Shown: positions 51,197 to 60,825, numbered from the stretch's first letter. The stretch is 64,000 nt of DNA from a bacterium (GCA_030426805.1 JAUHXU010000002.1:558001-622000), one strand, 5' to 3'. Notes: generated by a model not told the origin, from the letters alone. A program made the numbers and translations.

Positions 51197-51839
51197 CGCG
51201 ACCCGCTACCTGCGCGAGCAACTCGCGCGCGATCCCGGAGACGACGCCGGTCACGTGATCGAGGCGCGGCGCGCGTTCGTCGGCGGCACGGCGAGGCGGC
51301 CGGCAACCGAGGACGCCTCGGAGGCGCGCGAGGCTGCGGAGCGCGCGTTGTCGGCCGTGCGCGACGCGATCTGGACACGTCCCGCAGCCGAGACGATCCG
51401 CGCGATCGAGGACGTCGATCTCGACGAGTTCCCCGACCTCGCGCGCCAGGCCGAGCGGTGCGCGCGCGCAGCGGCCGTGCGGGACGACTTCGACCGGCTC
51501 GCCGCGGAGAAGAACGTGGATGCCGCGATGATCGCACTGCTGCGCACGTTCGTCTTGGCCCGTCCGGCCGATCGGCCGGCGTTGATGGAGGAGGGGGATC
51601 GCCTTCTCGGGCACGTCGCACACGCGAAGCACGGCGCACGTGTCGTGGGCCTCGTGCGCAAGCGATACCCCGAGATCCGCGCGCTGGCGCCGGAGTGGTT
51701 CAGCCGGCTGCGCACGCGCCGCAAGGACCGCAAGCTCGCCAAGCGTGTCTCGGGCAACGCGTTTTGGATCCTGCTCGGGGTCCTGGGGCTGATCCGGCTC
51801 TTCCTCTGGTTGATCCGCACGCTGCTCGGGGGCGATTGA
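51186..51839 (+). CDS. Putative tail-anchored protein of the hscC operon
   Basis: 217 aa. ATG 51186 lies inside the end of hscC (11-nt overlap). Residues 1-185 are charged and helical, with no recognised domain. The C-terminus is a single hydrophobic helix (NAFWILLGVLGLIRLFLWLI) then a short tail, so it is probably membrane-anchored at its C-terminus. Its place between hscC and the J-like gene, with overlap and a 1-nt gap, makes a joint role in an Hsp70 system at the membrane likely, but no function can be named. Confidence 0.75.
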   Translation: MGSDATRYLREQLARDPGDDAGHVIEARRAFVGGTARRPATEDASEAREAAERALSAVRDAIWTRPAAETIRAIEDVDLDEFPDLARQAERCARAAAVRDDFDRLAAEKNVDAAMIALLRTFVLARPADRPALMEEGDRLLGHVAHAKHGARVVGLVRKRYPEIRALAPEWFSRLRTRRKDRKLAKRVSGNAFWILLGVLGLIRLFLWLIRTLLGGD

Positions 51840-51840
51840 G

Positions 51841-53463
51841 ATGAGCGAGTCGAGCGTTCCCTGGGACCGACTCCCGCACGATGCGGCCGGCTTCTTCGAG
51901 CTCGAGCCGGGCTTTGGCCGTCGGGACCTGAAGCGGGCGTACAACGCCCGGATTCGCGTCTACAAGCCGGAGCGTGATCCGGAGGCGTTCAAGCGAATCC
52001 GTGCGGCCTACGAGCAACTCGACGCGGAGTTGCGCTACGGGCGAGCCGAGCCGTACGCGGTCGAGCCGGCGGGGTCGGCCGCGGCCGACGTCGACGAGTC
52101 GGTCGCGGTCGACGAACGGGCCGCACTCGCGGCCCGCATCGCGGCCGACGGTGCCGATGCGGTCTACCGCGAACTCGTCGAGCGCGAACCGAAGAGCACG
52201 ACGACCTACTACGCGCTCGCGCTGCTCTCCGACGTCGTCGAGCCGAACGACCCGATCGCGTTCGGCCGCCACCTGTTGGACGGTCTGGCTGCGCAATCGG
52301 ATTGGTCGTTGTCGACGTTGTTCTTCGAGTACGCGCACGAGATCGGCGACACGGACGCGCGCATCGCGCTGCTTCGTCACGCCGCGTCGGTGCTTCGTGC
52401 GGAGCACTACTACTACACGACCGAGGCGCTCTGGCTCGAACTCGCGACCGAGGTCGACTTCGCCACGTGGCGCACGCTCTTCGAGACGCTCGAGGCCGAC
52501 GTGCGCGGCTCCGCGCTACCGGCGCGGCTCGCCTTCACCGCGCGCACGACTCGTGCGCTGCTGTTTCGCGCCGACGACGCGTGGGTCGAGGAGCGCATGT
52601 CGATGCTCGCCGAGGACATCGAGCAGACGCCGATTCCCGAATGGGAGTTCGACGAGCTCGAGATGCTCAACGACTACCGGCGAAAGCGCTCCGCGTTTCT
52701 CGACGGCAACCCGGTGCGCGAGCGGATCGACCGTCTGTTGGGTCGCATCGCGAGCGGGGACGAGCCGGTGATCGATCGGGAGTTCCTCGCGCTCCAGCAG
52801 TCCTTCGTCGACGAGCCGGACGCGCTGTTCGAAGCGATGTCGTGCACGATCGACGGCGACGAGGCCGAGCAGGCGATGTGGTGGCCCTACCTGGTCGCGT
52901 CGCGTGACGTCGCGCAGCGCACGATCGACGACGCCGACTCGCTCGGGACGAGCGTGCTGCCGACCGGCGGGCTCCCGCAGGTCCGGGCGTTTCTGAACCG
53001 CATCGAGCGGCTCACCGACCAGAGCAACGAGGGGGGGCTCTGGAACCTCGGCATCCTGCTGTACGGCGCGCTCTGGCTCGCGGCCATCACCGGGTTCCTG
53101 CTCACGCCGTTCTATCTCTACCGCCACTACGGCACGCACCTCTCGACGCCGATGTTCGCGTTGTCCGGCTTCGTCGTCTGCGCCGTGATGGTCGCTCTGG
53201 CCTACGTCGTCGTTCGTCGCGTCGGGATCGTGCCGTTGCTGGAGCGATTCAGTTCTCGCCGGGCGGGCCGGCTCTATCGCAAGCTCTGGCGCAAGGAGCT
53301 GATCGCCCTGATCCGCGACACGCAACTCACCGACGTGCAGATCGAGTACGCGATCGCCAACCACGACTTCAAGGGGATCACCAACGACGGCTGGTTGCTC
53401 AACCACATGCGCTCGGACTACGGTATCGCGCTCTACTCGATCGCGCTTCGCTTCGCCGGTTGA
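51841..53463 (+). CDS. J-domain-like membrane protein of the hscC operon
   Basis: 540 aa. Residues about 15-62 form a degenerate J domain: DAAGFFELEPGFGRRDLKRA, then YKPERDPEAFKRIRAAYEQL. Helices II and III are recognisable, but the loop has KPE where canonical J domains have HPD. A long helical middle follows (about 85-370), then two hydrophobic helices (GILLYGALWLAAITGFLLT and FALSGFVVCAVMVALAYVVV, about 400-460) and a short cytoplasmic tail. It probably partners HscC. ATG 51841 is 1 nt after the preceding stop. It is convergent with a GT-C gene (12-nt gap). Confidence 0.82.
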   Translation: MSESSVPWDRLPHDAAGFFELEPGFGRRDLKRAYNARIRVYKPERDPEAFKRIRAAYEQLDAELRYGRAEPYAVEPAGSAAADVDESVAVDERAALAARIAADGADAVYRELVEREPKSTTTYYALALLSDVVEPNDPIAFGRHLLDGLAAQSDWSLSTLFFEYAHEIGDTDARIALLRHAASVLRAEHYYYTTEALWLELATEVDFATWRTLFETLEADVRGSALPARLAFTARTTRALLFRADDAWVEERMSMLAEDIEQTPIPEWEFDELEMLNDYRRKRSAFLDGNPVRERIDRLLGRIASGDEPVIDREFLALQQSFVDEPDALFEAMSCTIDGDEAEQAMWWPYLVASRDVAQRTIDDADSLGTSVLPTGGLPQVRAFLNRIERLTDQSNEGGLWNLGILLYGALWLAAITGFLLTPFYLYRHYGTHLSTPMFALSGFVVCAVMVALAYVVVRRVGIVPLLERFSSRRAGRLYRKLWRKELIALIRDTQLTDVQIEYAIANHDFKGITNDGWLLNHMRSDYGIALYSIALRFAG

Positions 53464-53475
53464 TTCGAGGCGTCG

Positions 53476-55800
53476 CTACTCCGCGTCGTCGAGCGGGCCG
53501 AAGCGGACGCGGACGATGCGGGTGCGGGCCGCCGTGAGGATCGGGTCGGCGCCGGGGGGCAGGGCGTCGGCCCAGAGGAGCGCGTCGTAGGGGCCGATCG
53601 CTTCGGCGAGACGATGGAGGTGCGCGACGCGCGCCGCCGGGATCTCGAGTGGCGTGCCGTCATTGGCGGCGCGGGTGACGTGGATCGTCTCGGGCGCGCC
53701 GGGGTTGAGGATGACGACCTTCCACTGTGTGTGGCCACTCGCCTCGACCGGGATCGCGAGCGAGCGACCGGGCTCCGCGACGATCGGCTCGGTGAAGACC
53801 GAGATCGACGGCGACTCGAGGCGGCGGCGGAACGCGACGCGGTCGAGCGTGACGGAGGCGCCGACCGGCCAGGGGGCGATCCGGAGCCGCGCGACGGGGA
53901 CGATCGGCGGGAGGTACCACTGCGCGTGGTTGATCAGGGCGAGCGTGCGTCGCCCGGTGTGCGGCGGCAGCGACACGACCGGATCCGACGGGAACGTGTC
54001 CGGCTTCAGGACGTTCGACCACGCGACCGATAAGCCGCCGTCGCCGGACTGGTCGAACGCGAGCGCATGCACCGCGTCGGGCGAAACGGCCATCACCGGT
54101 CCGACGAGGGCCGCGCCCGGGCGCGTCGCGCGCAGTTCGATCCGACCGTCGTCGTGCACGATGCGCTCGAGCCCGTCGACCGCGCGCCACTGCTCGCCGC
54201 CGAGATCGGCCCATCGGCGCAGATCACCGGCACTGGGCGTGCCGTCGGCCGTGGGATCGGGCGGCAGATCGGCGAACCGCCCGCGCGCCCCGTCCCAGAA
54301 CACGATGCGCGTCGGTCCGTTCCGCAGCGCGCGCAACAACCCCGGGTCGCGGTGCCAGAAGTAGTCGAGCACCGGAAAGACGCGGCGAATATCGCGGTGG
54401 TGGAACGGGCGTACGAGCGCGAACAGGAAGCCGTTGCGGCACACGTAGGCACCGTGGATGTGGTCCGGAACACTCACCGCGACGACCGTCGTGCCGGGTG
54501 GCGTCGTCCGCTCGACGCGGTCGATGTCGCGAACGACCGCACGCATCGTCCCCCCGGCGATGATCCACGGGCGGAGGTTCACGCGCAGCGCGACGAAGTA
54601 GCAGATCGCCATCGTCATCGACAGCACCGCGACTTGCGCCGCGCCGAGTCGCCTGAGCTCGGGACGGACACGGGGCGCCCACGGGCCCGAGTAGAGCACG
54701 ATCAGAAAGCCGGCGACCGGCAGGTAGAGGACGCGGCTGTTCGTCAGCGTGTCGAGATCGACGTGGATGTGCGCGACGAGTGCGAGCGGCGCGAGGATCA
54801 GCGCGAGCCCGGTGATGGGGCCGGGAATCGCTCGGCGCCCGTGCGTCAACAGCTCGAGAAACGGCAGCAACAACGCGACGACGACGACGATCTGAAAGAC
54901 CGTCGGCCACGGAGACGATGTCGCCTCGGTGTTGACCGGCGCGAGCAACGCGAACAGCTTGATCGCCGTCTGGCGCAGGGCCTCGAGGAACGCGTCGCCG
55001 CTCGCGAGGCTCTGGAGCAGGTCCTGGCTGCCCGAGAGCGACCCGAGGATCGCGCGCCGGAACAGGAGGTAGGCGCCCGCGAGTGCGACGAAGAGCAGGC
55101 CGGCCGGTCGCGCGCCGAACGCCCAGCGCGGCAGCCCGCGCGACATCTTCAGGCACACGTCCAACGTCAACAGCACCGCCGGGACGGTGATCACGGACTC
55201 CTTCGACGTGAGGCCGGCGGCCATCGCCGCGAGTGCGATGCCGAGGTGTCGGCGCCGCCCGCTCCACCGGTAGGCGAGGTAGGCGCGAATGGTGAGCAGA
55301 TAGAAGAACGCGCTCAGCAGGTCGACGCGTCCGGCGATCCACGCGACCGCTTCGGGGTGCGCGGGGTGCAGCGCGAACACGATCGACGCGAGGGTCCCGG
55401 GGTAGCGCTTTCCCGGCCCCGCGATCCGCGTGATGATCAACCCGACGAGCAACGCGTTGAGTGCGTGCAGCAGCAGATTCGTCAGGTGGTAGCCGAACGG
55501 GTTCGTGCCCCACCAGAACCAGTCGTGCATCACCGAGTAGGTCAGCAGCGGCCGGTAGTAGTCGGCACCCTGCAGGCCGCCCCAACCACTCGTCCACTCG
55601 GCGCGAAGGCGGTTCATGTCCGGCGTGCCGTCGGCGTCGAACAGCACGCGCATGTTCAGATCGTCGCTCAGCAGCGGGTTGTGGACGATCCCGATGTAGC
55701 CGGCGAAGACCGCGGCGACGACGACGATGACGCGGATCGCCATCGCGCGCCAGTCGAGCGGCGGGGCGGGGGTCGGAGCCCGATCCTCGTCCGGGGTCAT
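53476..55800 (-). CDS. GT-C membrane glycosyltransferase (PMT/TMTC-like)
   Basis: 774 aa from ATG 55800; the longer frame upstream is an arginine-rich shadow. About ten helices are seen up to residue 450. Just after the first, LLSDDLNMRVLFDADG holds the aspartate pair of GT-C enzymes, followed by ADYYRPLLTYSVMHDWFWWG, YHLTNLLLHALNALLVGLI and LHPAHPEAVAWIAGRVDLLS, a sequence order typical of TMTC-like O-mannosyltransferases. A 300-residue periplasmic domain makes the C-terminus. It probably transfers a lipid-linked sugar to protein or glycan. It follows the isochorismatase-like gene by 13 nt and a similar GT-C gene lies 1.8 kb upstream. Confidence 0.85.
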   Translation of the reverse strand: MTPDEDRAPTPAPPLDWRAMAIRVIVVVAAVFAGYIGIVHNPLLSDDLNMRVLFDADGTPDMNRLRAEWTSGWGGLQGADYYRPLLTYSVMHDWFWWGTNPFGYHLTNLLLHALNALLVGLIITRIAGPGKRYPGTLASIVFALHPAHPEAVAWIAGRVDLLSAFFYLLTIRAYLAYRWSGRRRHLGIALAAMAAGLTSKESVITVPAVLLTLDVCLKMSRGLPRWAFGARPAGLLFVALAGAYLLFRRAILGSLSGSQDLLQSLASGDAFLEALRQTAIKLFALLAPVNTEATSSPWPTVFQIVVVVALLLPFLELLTHGRRAIPGPITGLALILAPLALVAHIHVDLDTLTNSRVLYLPVAGFLIVLYSGPWAPRVRPELRRLGAAQVAVLSMTMAICYFVALRVNLRPWIIAGGTMRAVVRDIDRVERTTPPGTTVVAVSVPDHIHGAYVCRNGFLFALVRPFHHRDIRRVFPVLDYFWHRDPGLLRALRNGPTRIVFWDGARGRFADLPPDPTADGTPSAGDLRRWADLGGEQWRAVDGLERIVHDDGRIELRATRPGAALVGPVMAVSPDAVHALAFDQSGDGGLSVAWSNVLKPDTFPSDPVVSLPPHTGRRTLALINHAQWYLPPIVPVARLRIAPWPVGASVTLDRVAFRRRLESPSISVFTEPIVAEPGRSLAIPVEASGHTQWKVVILNPGAPETIHVTRAANDGTPLEIPAARVAHLHRLAEAIGPYDALLWADALPPGADPILTAARTRIVRVRFGPLDDAE

Positions 55801-55813
55801 CGGCCCGTCGCGG

Positions 55814-56419
55814 TCACGCGTCGAGGGGGCCGGACAGATTGCGGCCCTTGACGAGCTCGGAGATCGCCTTGAACGTCTGGCCCTCGGCCCGTTGCAACCA
55901 CTGGAACGCGATCGTCTCGCTGCGCGAGATGACGGCACCGGCACGGGCGAGCAATGCCATCGCCGCGACGAAGTCGTCGCCGAAGCGCGAGATCACCGCG
56001 TCCGACGGGACGTGGACGCGGTAGCCGGCCGCCAGCAGATCGAGCACGGTCTGCAGCACGCATACGTGCGCCTCCGTGCCGAGCACGATCATCGTGCGTC
56101 GTCCGCTGTCGCGTACCGCGTTGCGGAACTCGGGGTCGTCGGCGCAACTGAACGAGATCTTCTCGAACACCGGCGCATCGCCGAGCGCCTCCTGGAGCAC
56201 CTCGACGGTCGGGCCGAGTCCGCGGGTGTATTGCTGCGTGACCCAGATCGGCACGTCGAGCAAGCGCGCGGCCCGCACGAGCACGGTCATGTTGTAGATG
56301 TTGCGCTCCGCGACGGGGCGCGGAAACGCCTTCATCAGCGCGGTCTGAACGTCGACGACGATCAGGCCGCAGTCCTCGGCACCGCGAATGCGCGCCGCGG
56401 TCACGTGCTCGTTCGGCAT
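55814..56419 (-). CDS. Isochorismatase-family cysteine hydrolase
   Basis: 201 aa, full length for the family. The catalytic triad is in place: Asp23 in LIVVDVQTALMKAF, Lys87 in PVFEKISFSC and Cys120 in LGTEAHVCVLQTVLDL. The short form with TEAHVCV is typical of YcaC-like hydrolases and not of nicotinamidase with its extra zinc ligands. Substrate unknown. The gene lies between the GT-C gene (13 nt downstream) and the thioredoxin-fold gene (6 nt upstream), so it is probably part of one minus-strand transcription unit. Confidence 0.92.
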   Translation of the reverse strand: MPNEHVTAARIRGAEDCGLIVVDVQTALMKAFPRPVAERNIYNMTVLVRAARLLDVPIWVTQQYTRGLGPTVEVLQEALGDAPVFEKISFSCADDPEFRNAVRDSGRRTMIVLGTEAHVCVLQTVLDLLAAGYRVHVPSDAVISRFGDDFVAAMALLARAGAVISRSETIAFQWLQRAEGQTFKAISELVKGRNLSGPLDA

Positions 56420-56425
56420 CGTCCG

Positions 56426-57502
56426 CTACGACCCGGCGACGACCTCGGGCAGGACGTCCTCGAGGTCGATCACCGCCTCATCGGTCGAGATCACCTTGCC
56501 GTCGCGGCCGATGATGATGTTCTTCGGGAACTTCTTCACGAAGTAGACCATGCACGCCTTGTTCCACAGCTTCTCGCCGTCGTGGTAGATGCGCCAGCCG
56601 ATGCGTGCGTCGCCGATCATCCGATCGAGCAGTTCCTGGTGCTCGCGGTAGTTCGCGCAGATCCCGATGATCACGAGCCCCTTCTCGTCGAGCTGGCGAC
56701 CGAGCTGGACGAGCTTGCTCAGGTAGTTCTTCGACTTGCGGTAGCCGCGGGTGGAGACCGTGAAGAAGTGCAGCAGCACGACCTTGCCCTTGTAGGCGTC
56801 GAGGTCGAGTGGCTTCTCGTCCACGTCGAGCAGGAACTTGAGGTTCGCAGCGGGTTGGCCGGGCGCGGTCTTCGATCCGACGATCATCGCCTGAGCGAGG
56901 GTCGCCGCCTCGGTGTTGGGGTAGCCCTTCGCGACCGCCTCGCACACCTCGACCATCTTCTTCTTGCGGTAGGCCACCCACTCCGAGCGCATCTTCTTCG
57001 TGATGCCCTCGGGCCGTTCGATGTACTTGATCAACTCGAGGTGGAGTTGGGCGCGAAGCGGCTCGGCGTCGACCTTCGCGAGGCTCGCCGAGATGATCTC
57101 CCACCCCTTCTTCTTCGACGTGTAGATCACCGACGCCGCGTCCGCGAGCCGACGGATCTCGATGTGGTTGGACGCGAGCGGCACCGCCTCGTCGATCACC
57201 GCCTTCGCACGGTCGCGCTCCTTCGCCATCTGCAGGACCTGCGCGAGGTTCACCTTTGCGGGGAACGTCACCTTGCTGTCCGGGTATTTCGCGAGGAAGT
57301 CGCTGAGTTCCTTCGCGAAGCGCTTGCCGTGGTCGATGTAGGCTTGCTTGCGCTCGGCGCGCCCGCGAATCCGTCCGGCGGCCTGGTAGTCCTCCTCCAT
57401 CGCGGTGAGGATGCGGTTGTATTCGCGGGTCGCCTGGGCGGGCGCGCTCGTCGCGATGAACACCGCGAGCACCGACGCGGCGAGTAGGGCCTGGATCTTC
57501 AA
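56426..57502 (-). CDS. Exported thioredoxin-fold protein lacking the CxxC motif
   Basis: 358 aa from TTG 57502, chosen for AAGGAG 7 nt upstream and because it gives a clean signal peptide (LKIQALLAASVLAVFIATSAPAQ). Residues about 30-200 are a helical, TPR-like region. The C-terminal TlpA/AhpC-like domain reads LDLDAYKGKVVLLHFFTVST, then GLVIIGICANYREHQE and PKNIIIGRDGKVI. Where redox-active members have CxxC after the first strand, this protein has STRG, so it is unlikely to be a disulphide reductase. The function may be structural or regulatory. Confidence 0.82.
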   Translation of the reverse strand: MKIQALLAASVLAVFIATSAPAQATREYNRILTAMEEDYQAAGRIRGRAERKQAYIDHGKRFAKELSDFLAKYPDSKVTFPAKVNLAQVLQMAKERDRAKAVIDEAVPLASNHIEIRRLADAASVIYTSKKKGWEIISASLAKVDAEPLRAQLHLELIKYIERPEGITKKMRSEWVAYRKKKMVEVCEAVAKGYPNTEAATLAQAMIVGSKTAPGQPAANLKFLLDVDEKPLDLDAYKGKVVLLHFFTVSTRGYRKSKNYLSKLVQLGRQLDEKGLVIIGICANYREHQELLDRMIGDARIGWRIYHDGEKLWNKACMVYFVKKFPKNIIIGRDGKVISTDEAVIDLEDVLPEVVAGS

Positions 57503-57580
57503 CGGGGGGCTCCTTCCGGGATTGACGGCACCGGGCGCCATTCTGGGGTCCGTACGACCGAATTGCAAGGCGAGCCGCGG

Positions 57581-59419
57581 CTACCGGCTCGGGACGAGCA
57601 GGGCGTGCGCGTCGGCGCTCGACGGCGTCGCGCGCACGCCGTCCAGGTCGAGGTCGGCCTCCTCGACCCACCAGCGGATCGACACCGGCTCGGTCACCAG
57701 CGCCGCGATTCGCGCGGCCAGCGCATCGTCGCCGTCGACGCCGAGCGACGCCTGCCAGCGCACCCGCCGCCCAGTGCCTTCGACACCGATCGTCCGCACG
57801 TGACGCTCCCGCAGCAACAGGGGAAACGTCCCTGCCTGGCTGTGGATCACGAGGCGCAGGGGGCGCGGCCAGGGCTCGACGGGCACGGTGAACTCGAACG
57901 CGAGCGTCGAGTCCGCCGCGATGCGCGCGCCGGGCGCCGGGGCGTTCGTCGTGTAGGCGGGCGACGGGGCGCGCGGCGGCAGGTCGGCGATCAGCGGCGA
58001 CCGGCGTTCGAGCCCCGGCCGTCCCGACGCGTCGGTCGCGACCAACTCGCAGAACAGCATCGGCTTTCGCCGCTCGACGTACGCCTCCCAACGCCGGTCA
58101 CGACGATCCGTCGCGCGGTAGGACGCCACCGGCACCGGCGGGTCGGTGAACGGGGGGCGGGCGAGAAAGTCGAAACCGGCGAAGAACAGGGGCGCCCGCT
58201 GCCACGACGGGACGAGCCCGCCGACGGCGACGATGCCGATGGCCGGGTGCTCGTCGCGGATCGCGGCGAGGTCGCGCCGCACCGCCTGGGTGATCGCGCC
58301 GGCCTCGATGTAGTCGCTCATCTTCGCCTGCAAGCCGACGAAGGACGTCGCGACGACGGCGGTGAGCGCGAGCGCGCCGAGTGCGGCGTGGCGCGTCCAC
58401 CATGCGCGGATCGCAGCGGCGAGCAGGATCGCCCACGGCACGACTGCGACGTAGTAGTGGCGACCGTGCGTTCGATCGAGGAACGGAACGACGGGTGCGA
58501 CCGCGATCGCGATCCCGGCGACGAGCACCGCGGCGATCGCCCACCGGCGCGGCGACCGGTCTCGGCCGAGGATCGCGGCGCCGAGCAGAACGACGGCCGG
58601 GACGATCGCCTCGCGCACGAGTTCGCCGTACGGGGCGAGCAGGTTGCGGGCGAACACGCCGATCGCGTCGGTGCCGATCCGCAGCGTCGCCGCGTCCTCG
58701 TTGCCGTAGCTGCCGAGGAAGACCCCGAACAGGTGCCGACGGTAGAGGAAGTAGCCGCCGGTCACGACGGCGAGCATCGCGAACGCGCCGAGCACACGGC
58801 TCATCGGCGCGGCGGCGCCGCGGATGCGGAACCCGGCTTCGACGAGTGCGACGAGCGCGATCGTGACGACGCCCGCCTCCTTCGACCCGAGCGCGCCGAG
58901 CGCACACGCGACACCGACCGTCGCGGCGACGACCGACCCCGACGCGCGAAAGCGTGCGTAGGCGAGGGCGGTGGCCAGCGTCGCGACGCCCACCCAGGGA
59001 TCGGCCCGCGCGGCGAGCCACCCGATCGCGTCGACATGGGCGCCGTGGATGCCGAATACGAGCGCCGCGAGCCAGCCGACCGCGGGTCGTCCCGGCCACA
59101 CCGCGCCGACGAGGACGAACACGAGCGCCGTCGCGATCAGGTGGAGCAGCCACCCGGCCAGGTGGAGCAGTCGCGGGTCGATCCCGAACCAGTGGATGTC
59201 GAACAGCAGCGACACGTAGGGGACCGGGCGGAGCCGCGCGTCCCGTTCGTCGGCCGGTGGGTGGACGAGGCGCCACGTGGTCTCGGCGTCCAGTCGCATT
59301 TCCGGACCGAGCACTTGCGTCACGTGGAAGTCGTCCTGGAGGAACGCGACGTCCAGCGCGCCGCGCGTCGACCAGCCGACGGCGACGAGCACCGCGAGAA
59401 ACGCGAGCGATCGGATCAT
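57581..59419 (-). CDS. GT-C membrane glycosyltransferase-like protein
   Basis: 612 aa, about ten helices followed by a periplasmic C-terminal domain of roughly 200 residues. The N-terminus MIRSLAFLAVLVAVGWSTRG is followed by FLQDDFHVTQVLG with the GT-C acidic pair, then RPVPYVSLLFDIHWFGIDPR, HLAGWLLHLIATALVFV and a LGSKEAGVV segment parallel to LTSKESVIT of the 53476 product. It is thus a divergent paralogue of that gene. ATG overlaps the DNA polymerase IV stop by 4 nt (ATGA), so it is translated with dinB, an odd partner. Confidence 0.82.
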   Translation of the reverse strand: MIRSLAFLAVLVAVGWSTRGALDVAFLQDDFHVTQVLGPEMRLDAETTWRLVHPPADERDARLRPVPYVSLLFDIHWFGIDPRLLHLAGWLLHLIATALVFVLVGAVWPGRPAVGWLAALVFGIHGAHVDAIGWLAARADPWVGVATLATALAYARFRASGSVVAATVGVACALGALGSKEAGVVTIALVALVEAGFRIRGAAAPMSRVLGAFAMLAVVTGGYFLYRRHLFGVFLGSYGNEDAATLRIGTDAIGVFARNLLAPYGELVREAIVPAVVLLGAAILGRDRSPRRWAIAAVLVAGIAIAVAPVVPFLDRTHGRHYYVAVVPWAILLAAAIRAWWTRHAALGALALTAVVATSFVGLQAKMSDYIEAGAITQAVRRDLAAIRDEHPAIGIVAVGGLVPSWQRAPLFFAGFDFLARPPFTDPPVPVASYRATDRRDRRWEAYVERRKPMLFCELVATDASGRPGLERRSPLIADLPPRAPSPAYTTNAPAPGARIAADSTLAFEFTVPVEPWPRPLRLVIHSQAGTFPLLLRERHVRTIGVEGTGRRVRWQASLGVDGDDALAARIAALVTEPVSIRWWVEEADLDLDGVRATPSSADAHALLVPSR

Positions 59420-60654
59420 GCGAGGTCGTCGGCGTTCGGTGCGCCGTGATCGTGGCCGGTGCGAAGCGTCGACGCCGGACGGACCGAGCCGTCACCCCAG
59501 CGAGTCGTGATCCGGTCGAGCGTCGCGTTCAGTTCGCTCGCGTCTCCGTCGTCGTCGTCGTCGAACAGGCCGGCCTGGCGGTCGCGGGTGAGCCCCGCGG
59601 TGCCGAGGCCGACGAGGCGGATTCGTTCGACGCCGAGGTCGACGTGCTCGGCGAGGGTGAGCGCGACGTGGTAGAGGGTCGCCGCGTCGTCCGTCGGCGC
59701 GCTCACCGTATGGGCGCGCGTGATCGTCCGGTAGCGGCCGTCCTCGCCCCGACAGTCGGTGCGGAGCTTCAGCTGCACGGTGCGCGCCCGCCATCCCGCG
59801 GCGCGCAGCCGACGCGCGACCGCGTCGGCCTCTGCGCGCAGGCGGTTGCGCACCGTGTCGTCGAGCGGGTGGTCCTCGGCGAACGTATGCTCGCTCGAGA
59901 TCGACTTGGCGCGGCGGTCGGTCGAGACCGGTCGGTCGTCGATGCCGAACGCGCGGCGGTACAACTCGACGGGCAGGCCGCGCACCCGCATGCGATCGGG
60001 CAGGGTCGTGAGCGGGCGTTCCGCGGGCCACCACGACTGCAACGATCCGATCGTCGTCAGGCCTCGGCGACGGAGCGACACCGCGCTCTTCGGGCCGACG
60101 CCCCAGAGGCGCTCGATCGGCATCGGCGCGAGGAACCGCGCTTCCTCGCCGGCGGGGACGATCGTCAGGCCGTCCGGCTTGTCGACGTCGCTCGCGACCT
60201 TCGCGATCAGCTTGTTCGCCGCGACGCCGGCGCTCGCGGTCAGCCCCAACTCCCCGTGGATCGCAGCGCGAATCGCGCGGGCGATCGTCGGGCCGTCGCC
60301 GAAGAGGCCGCGGGAGCCGGTCACGTCGAGAAATGCCTCATCGAGAGACAGCGGCTCGATGATCGGGGTGTAGCGGAGGAAGATCGCGCGGATCTGCCGC
60401 GACACCTCGGCGTAGTGCCGCATTCTGCCGGGGATCACGACGAGCGTCGCGCAGCGTCGCTTCGCCTCGACCATCGGCATCGCCGAGCGAATGCCGAACG
60501 TCCGCGCCTCGTAGCTCGCTGCGGACACGACACCGCGGTCCGAATCCCCGCCGACGACGATCGGACGGCCGCGGAGGCTCGGGTCGTCACGTTGCTCGAC
60601 CGACGCGTAGAACGCGTCGAGGTCGACGTGGAGAATCGTGCGCTTCGGTGGCAT
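59416..60654 (-). CDS. dinB: DNA polymerase IV (Y-family translesion polymerase)
   Basis: 412 aa. HVDLDAFYASVEQRDDPSLR holds the first catalytic Asp11; SLDEAFLDVT holds Asp105/Glu106. GVAANKLIAKVASDVDKPDG is the Y-family fingers segment, and LWGVGPKSAVSLRRRGLTTI the helix-hairpin-helix of the thumb. A little-finger domain follows. Near the C-terminus QAGLF (about 358-362) fits the beta-clamp-binding motif QxxLF, then an acidic run and a short tail. The enzyme copies damaged DNA with low fidelity. No LexA box was recognised upstream. The stop overlaps the GT-C gene start. Confidence 0.95.
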   Translation of the reverse strand: MPPKRTILHVDLDAFYASVEQRDDPSLRGRPIVVGGDSDRGVVSAASYEARTFGIRSAMPMVEAKRRCATLVVIPGRMRHYAEVSRQIRAIFLRYTPIIEPLSLDEAFLDVTGSRGLFGDGPTIARAIRAAIHGELGLTASAGVAANKLIAKVASDVDKPDGLTIVPAGEEARFLAPMPIERLWGVGPKSAVSLRRRGLTTIGSLQSWWPAERPLTTLPDRMRVRGLPVELYRRAFGIDDRPVSTDRRAKSISSEHTFAEDHPLDDTVRNRLRAEADAVARRLRAAGWRARTVQLKLRTDCRGEDGRYRTITRAHTVSAPTDDAATLYHVALTLAEHVDLGVERIRLVGLGTAGLTRDRQAGLFDDDDDGDASELNATLDRITTRWGDGSVRPASTLRTGHDHGAPNADDLA

Positions 60655-60720
60655 CGGCGATGATCAGAGCATGCGATCGCGGTGATTTCCACCGGCTGGC
60701 GCACCCTGGTCGAGGCGGGA

Positions 60721-60750
60721 TTGCCGTTTCCGACCGACCTCCGGTAGAAT
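60721..60750 (+). promoter_or_regulatory. Sigma-70-like promoter of the exported protein gene at 60826
   Basis: TTGCCG (60721-60726) and TAGAAT (60745-60750) are 18 nt apart. The start point would be near 60757, with a leader of about 70 nt that includes GAGGTGAA near 60812. Confidence 0.6.
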
Positions 60751-60825
60751 GCACGTGCACGAGTCTGCACTCGGGCAATGTGGGTTCACTCCTACGGAAG
60801 ACTGAAATTGAGAGGTGAAATCAGG

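Noticed and set aside
53633..55851. Plus-strand frames opposite the GT-C gene at 53476-55800
   Set aside because: Charged low-complexity products antisense to a gene with clear membrane helices and motifs.
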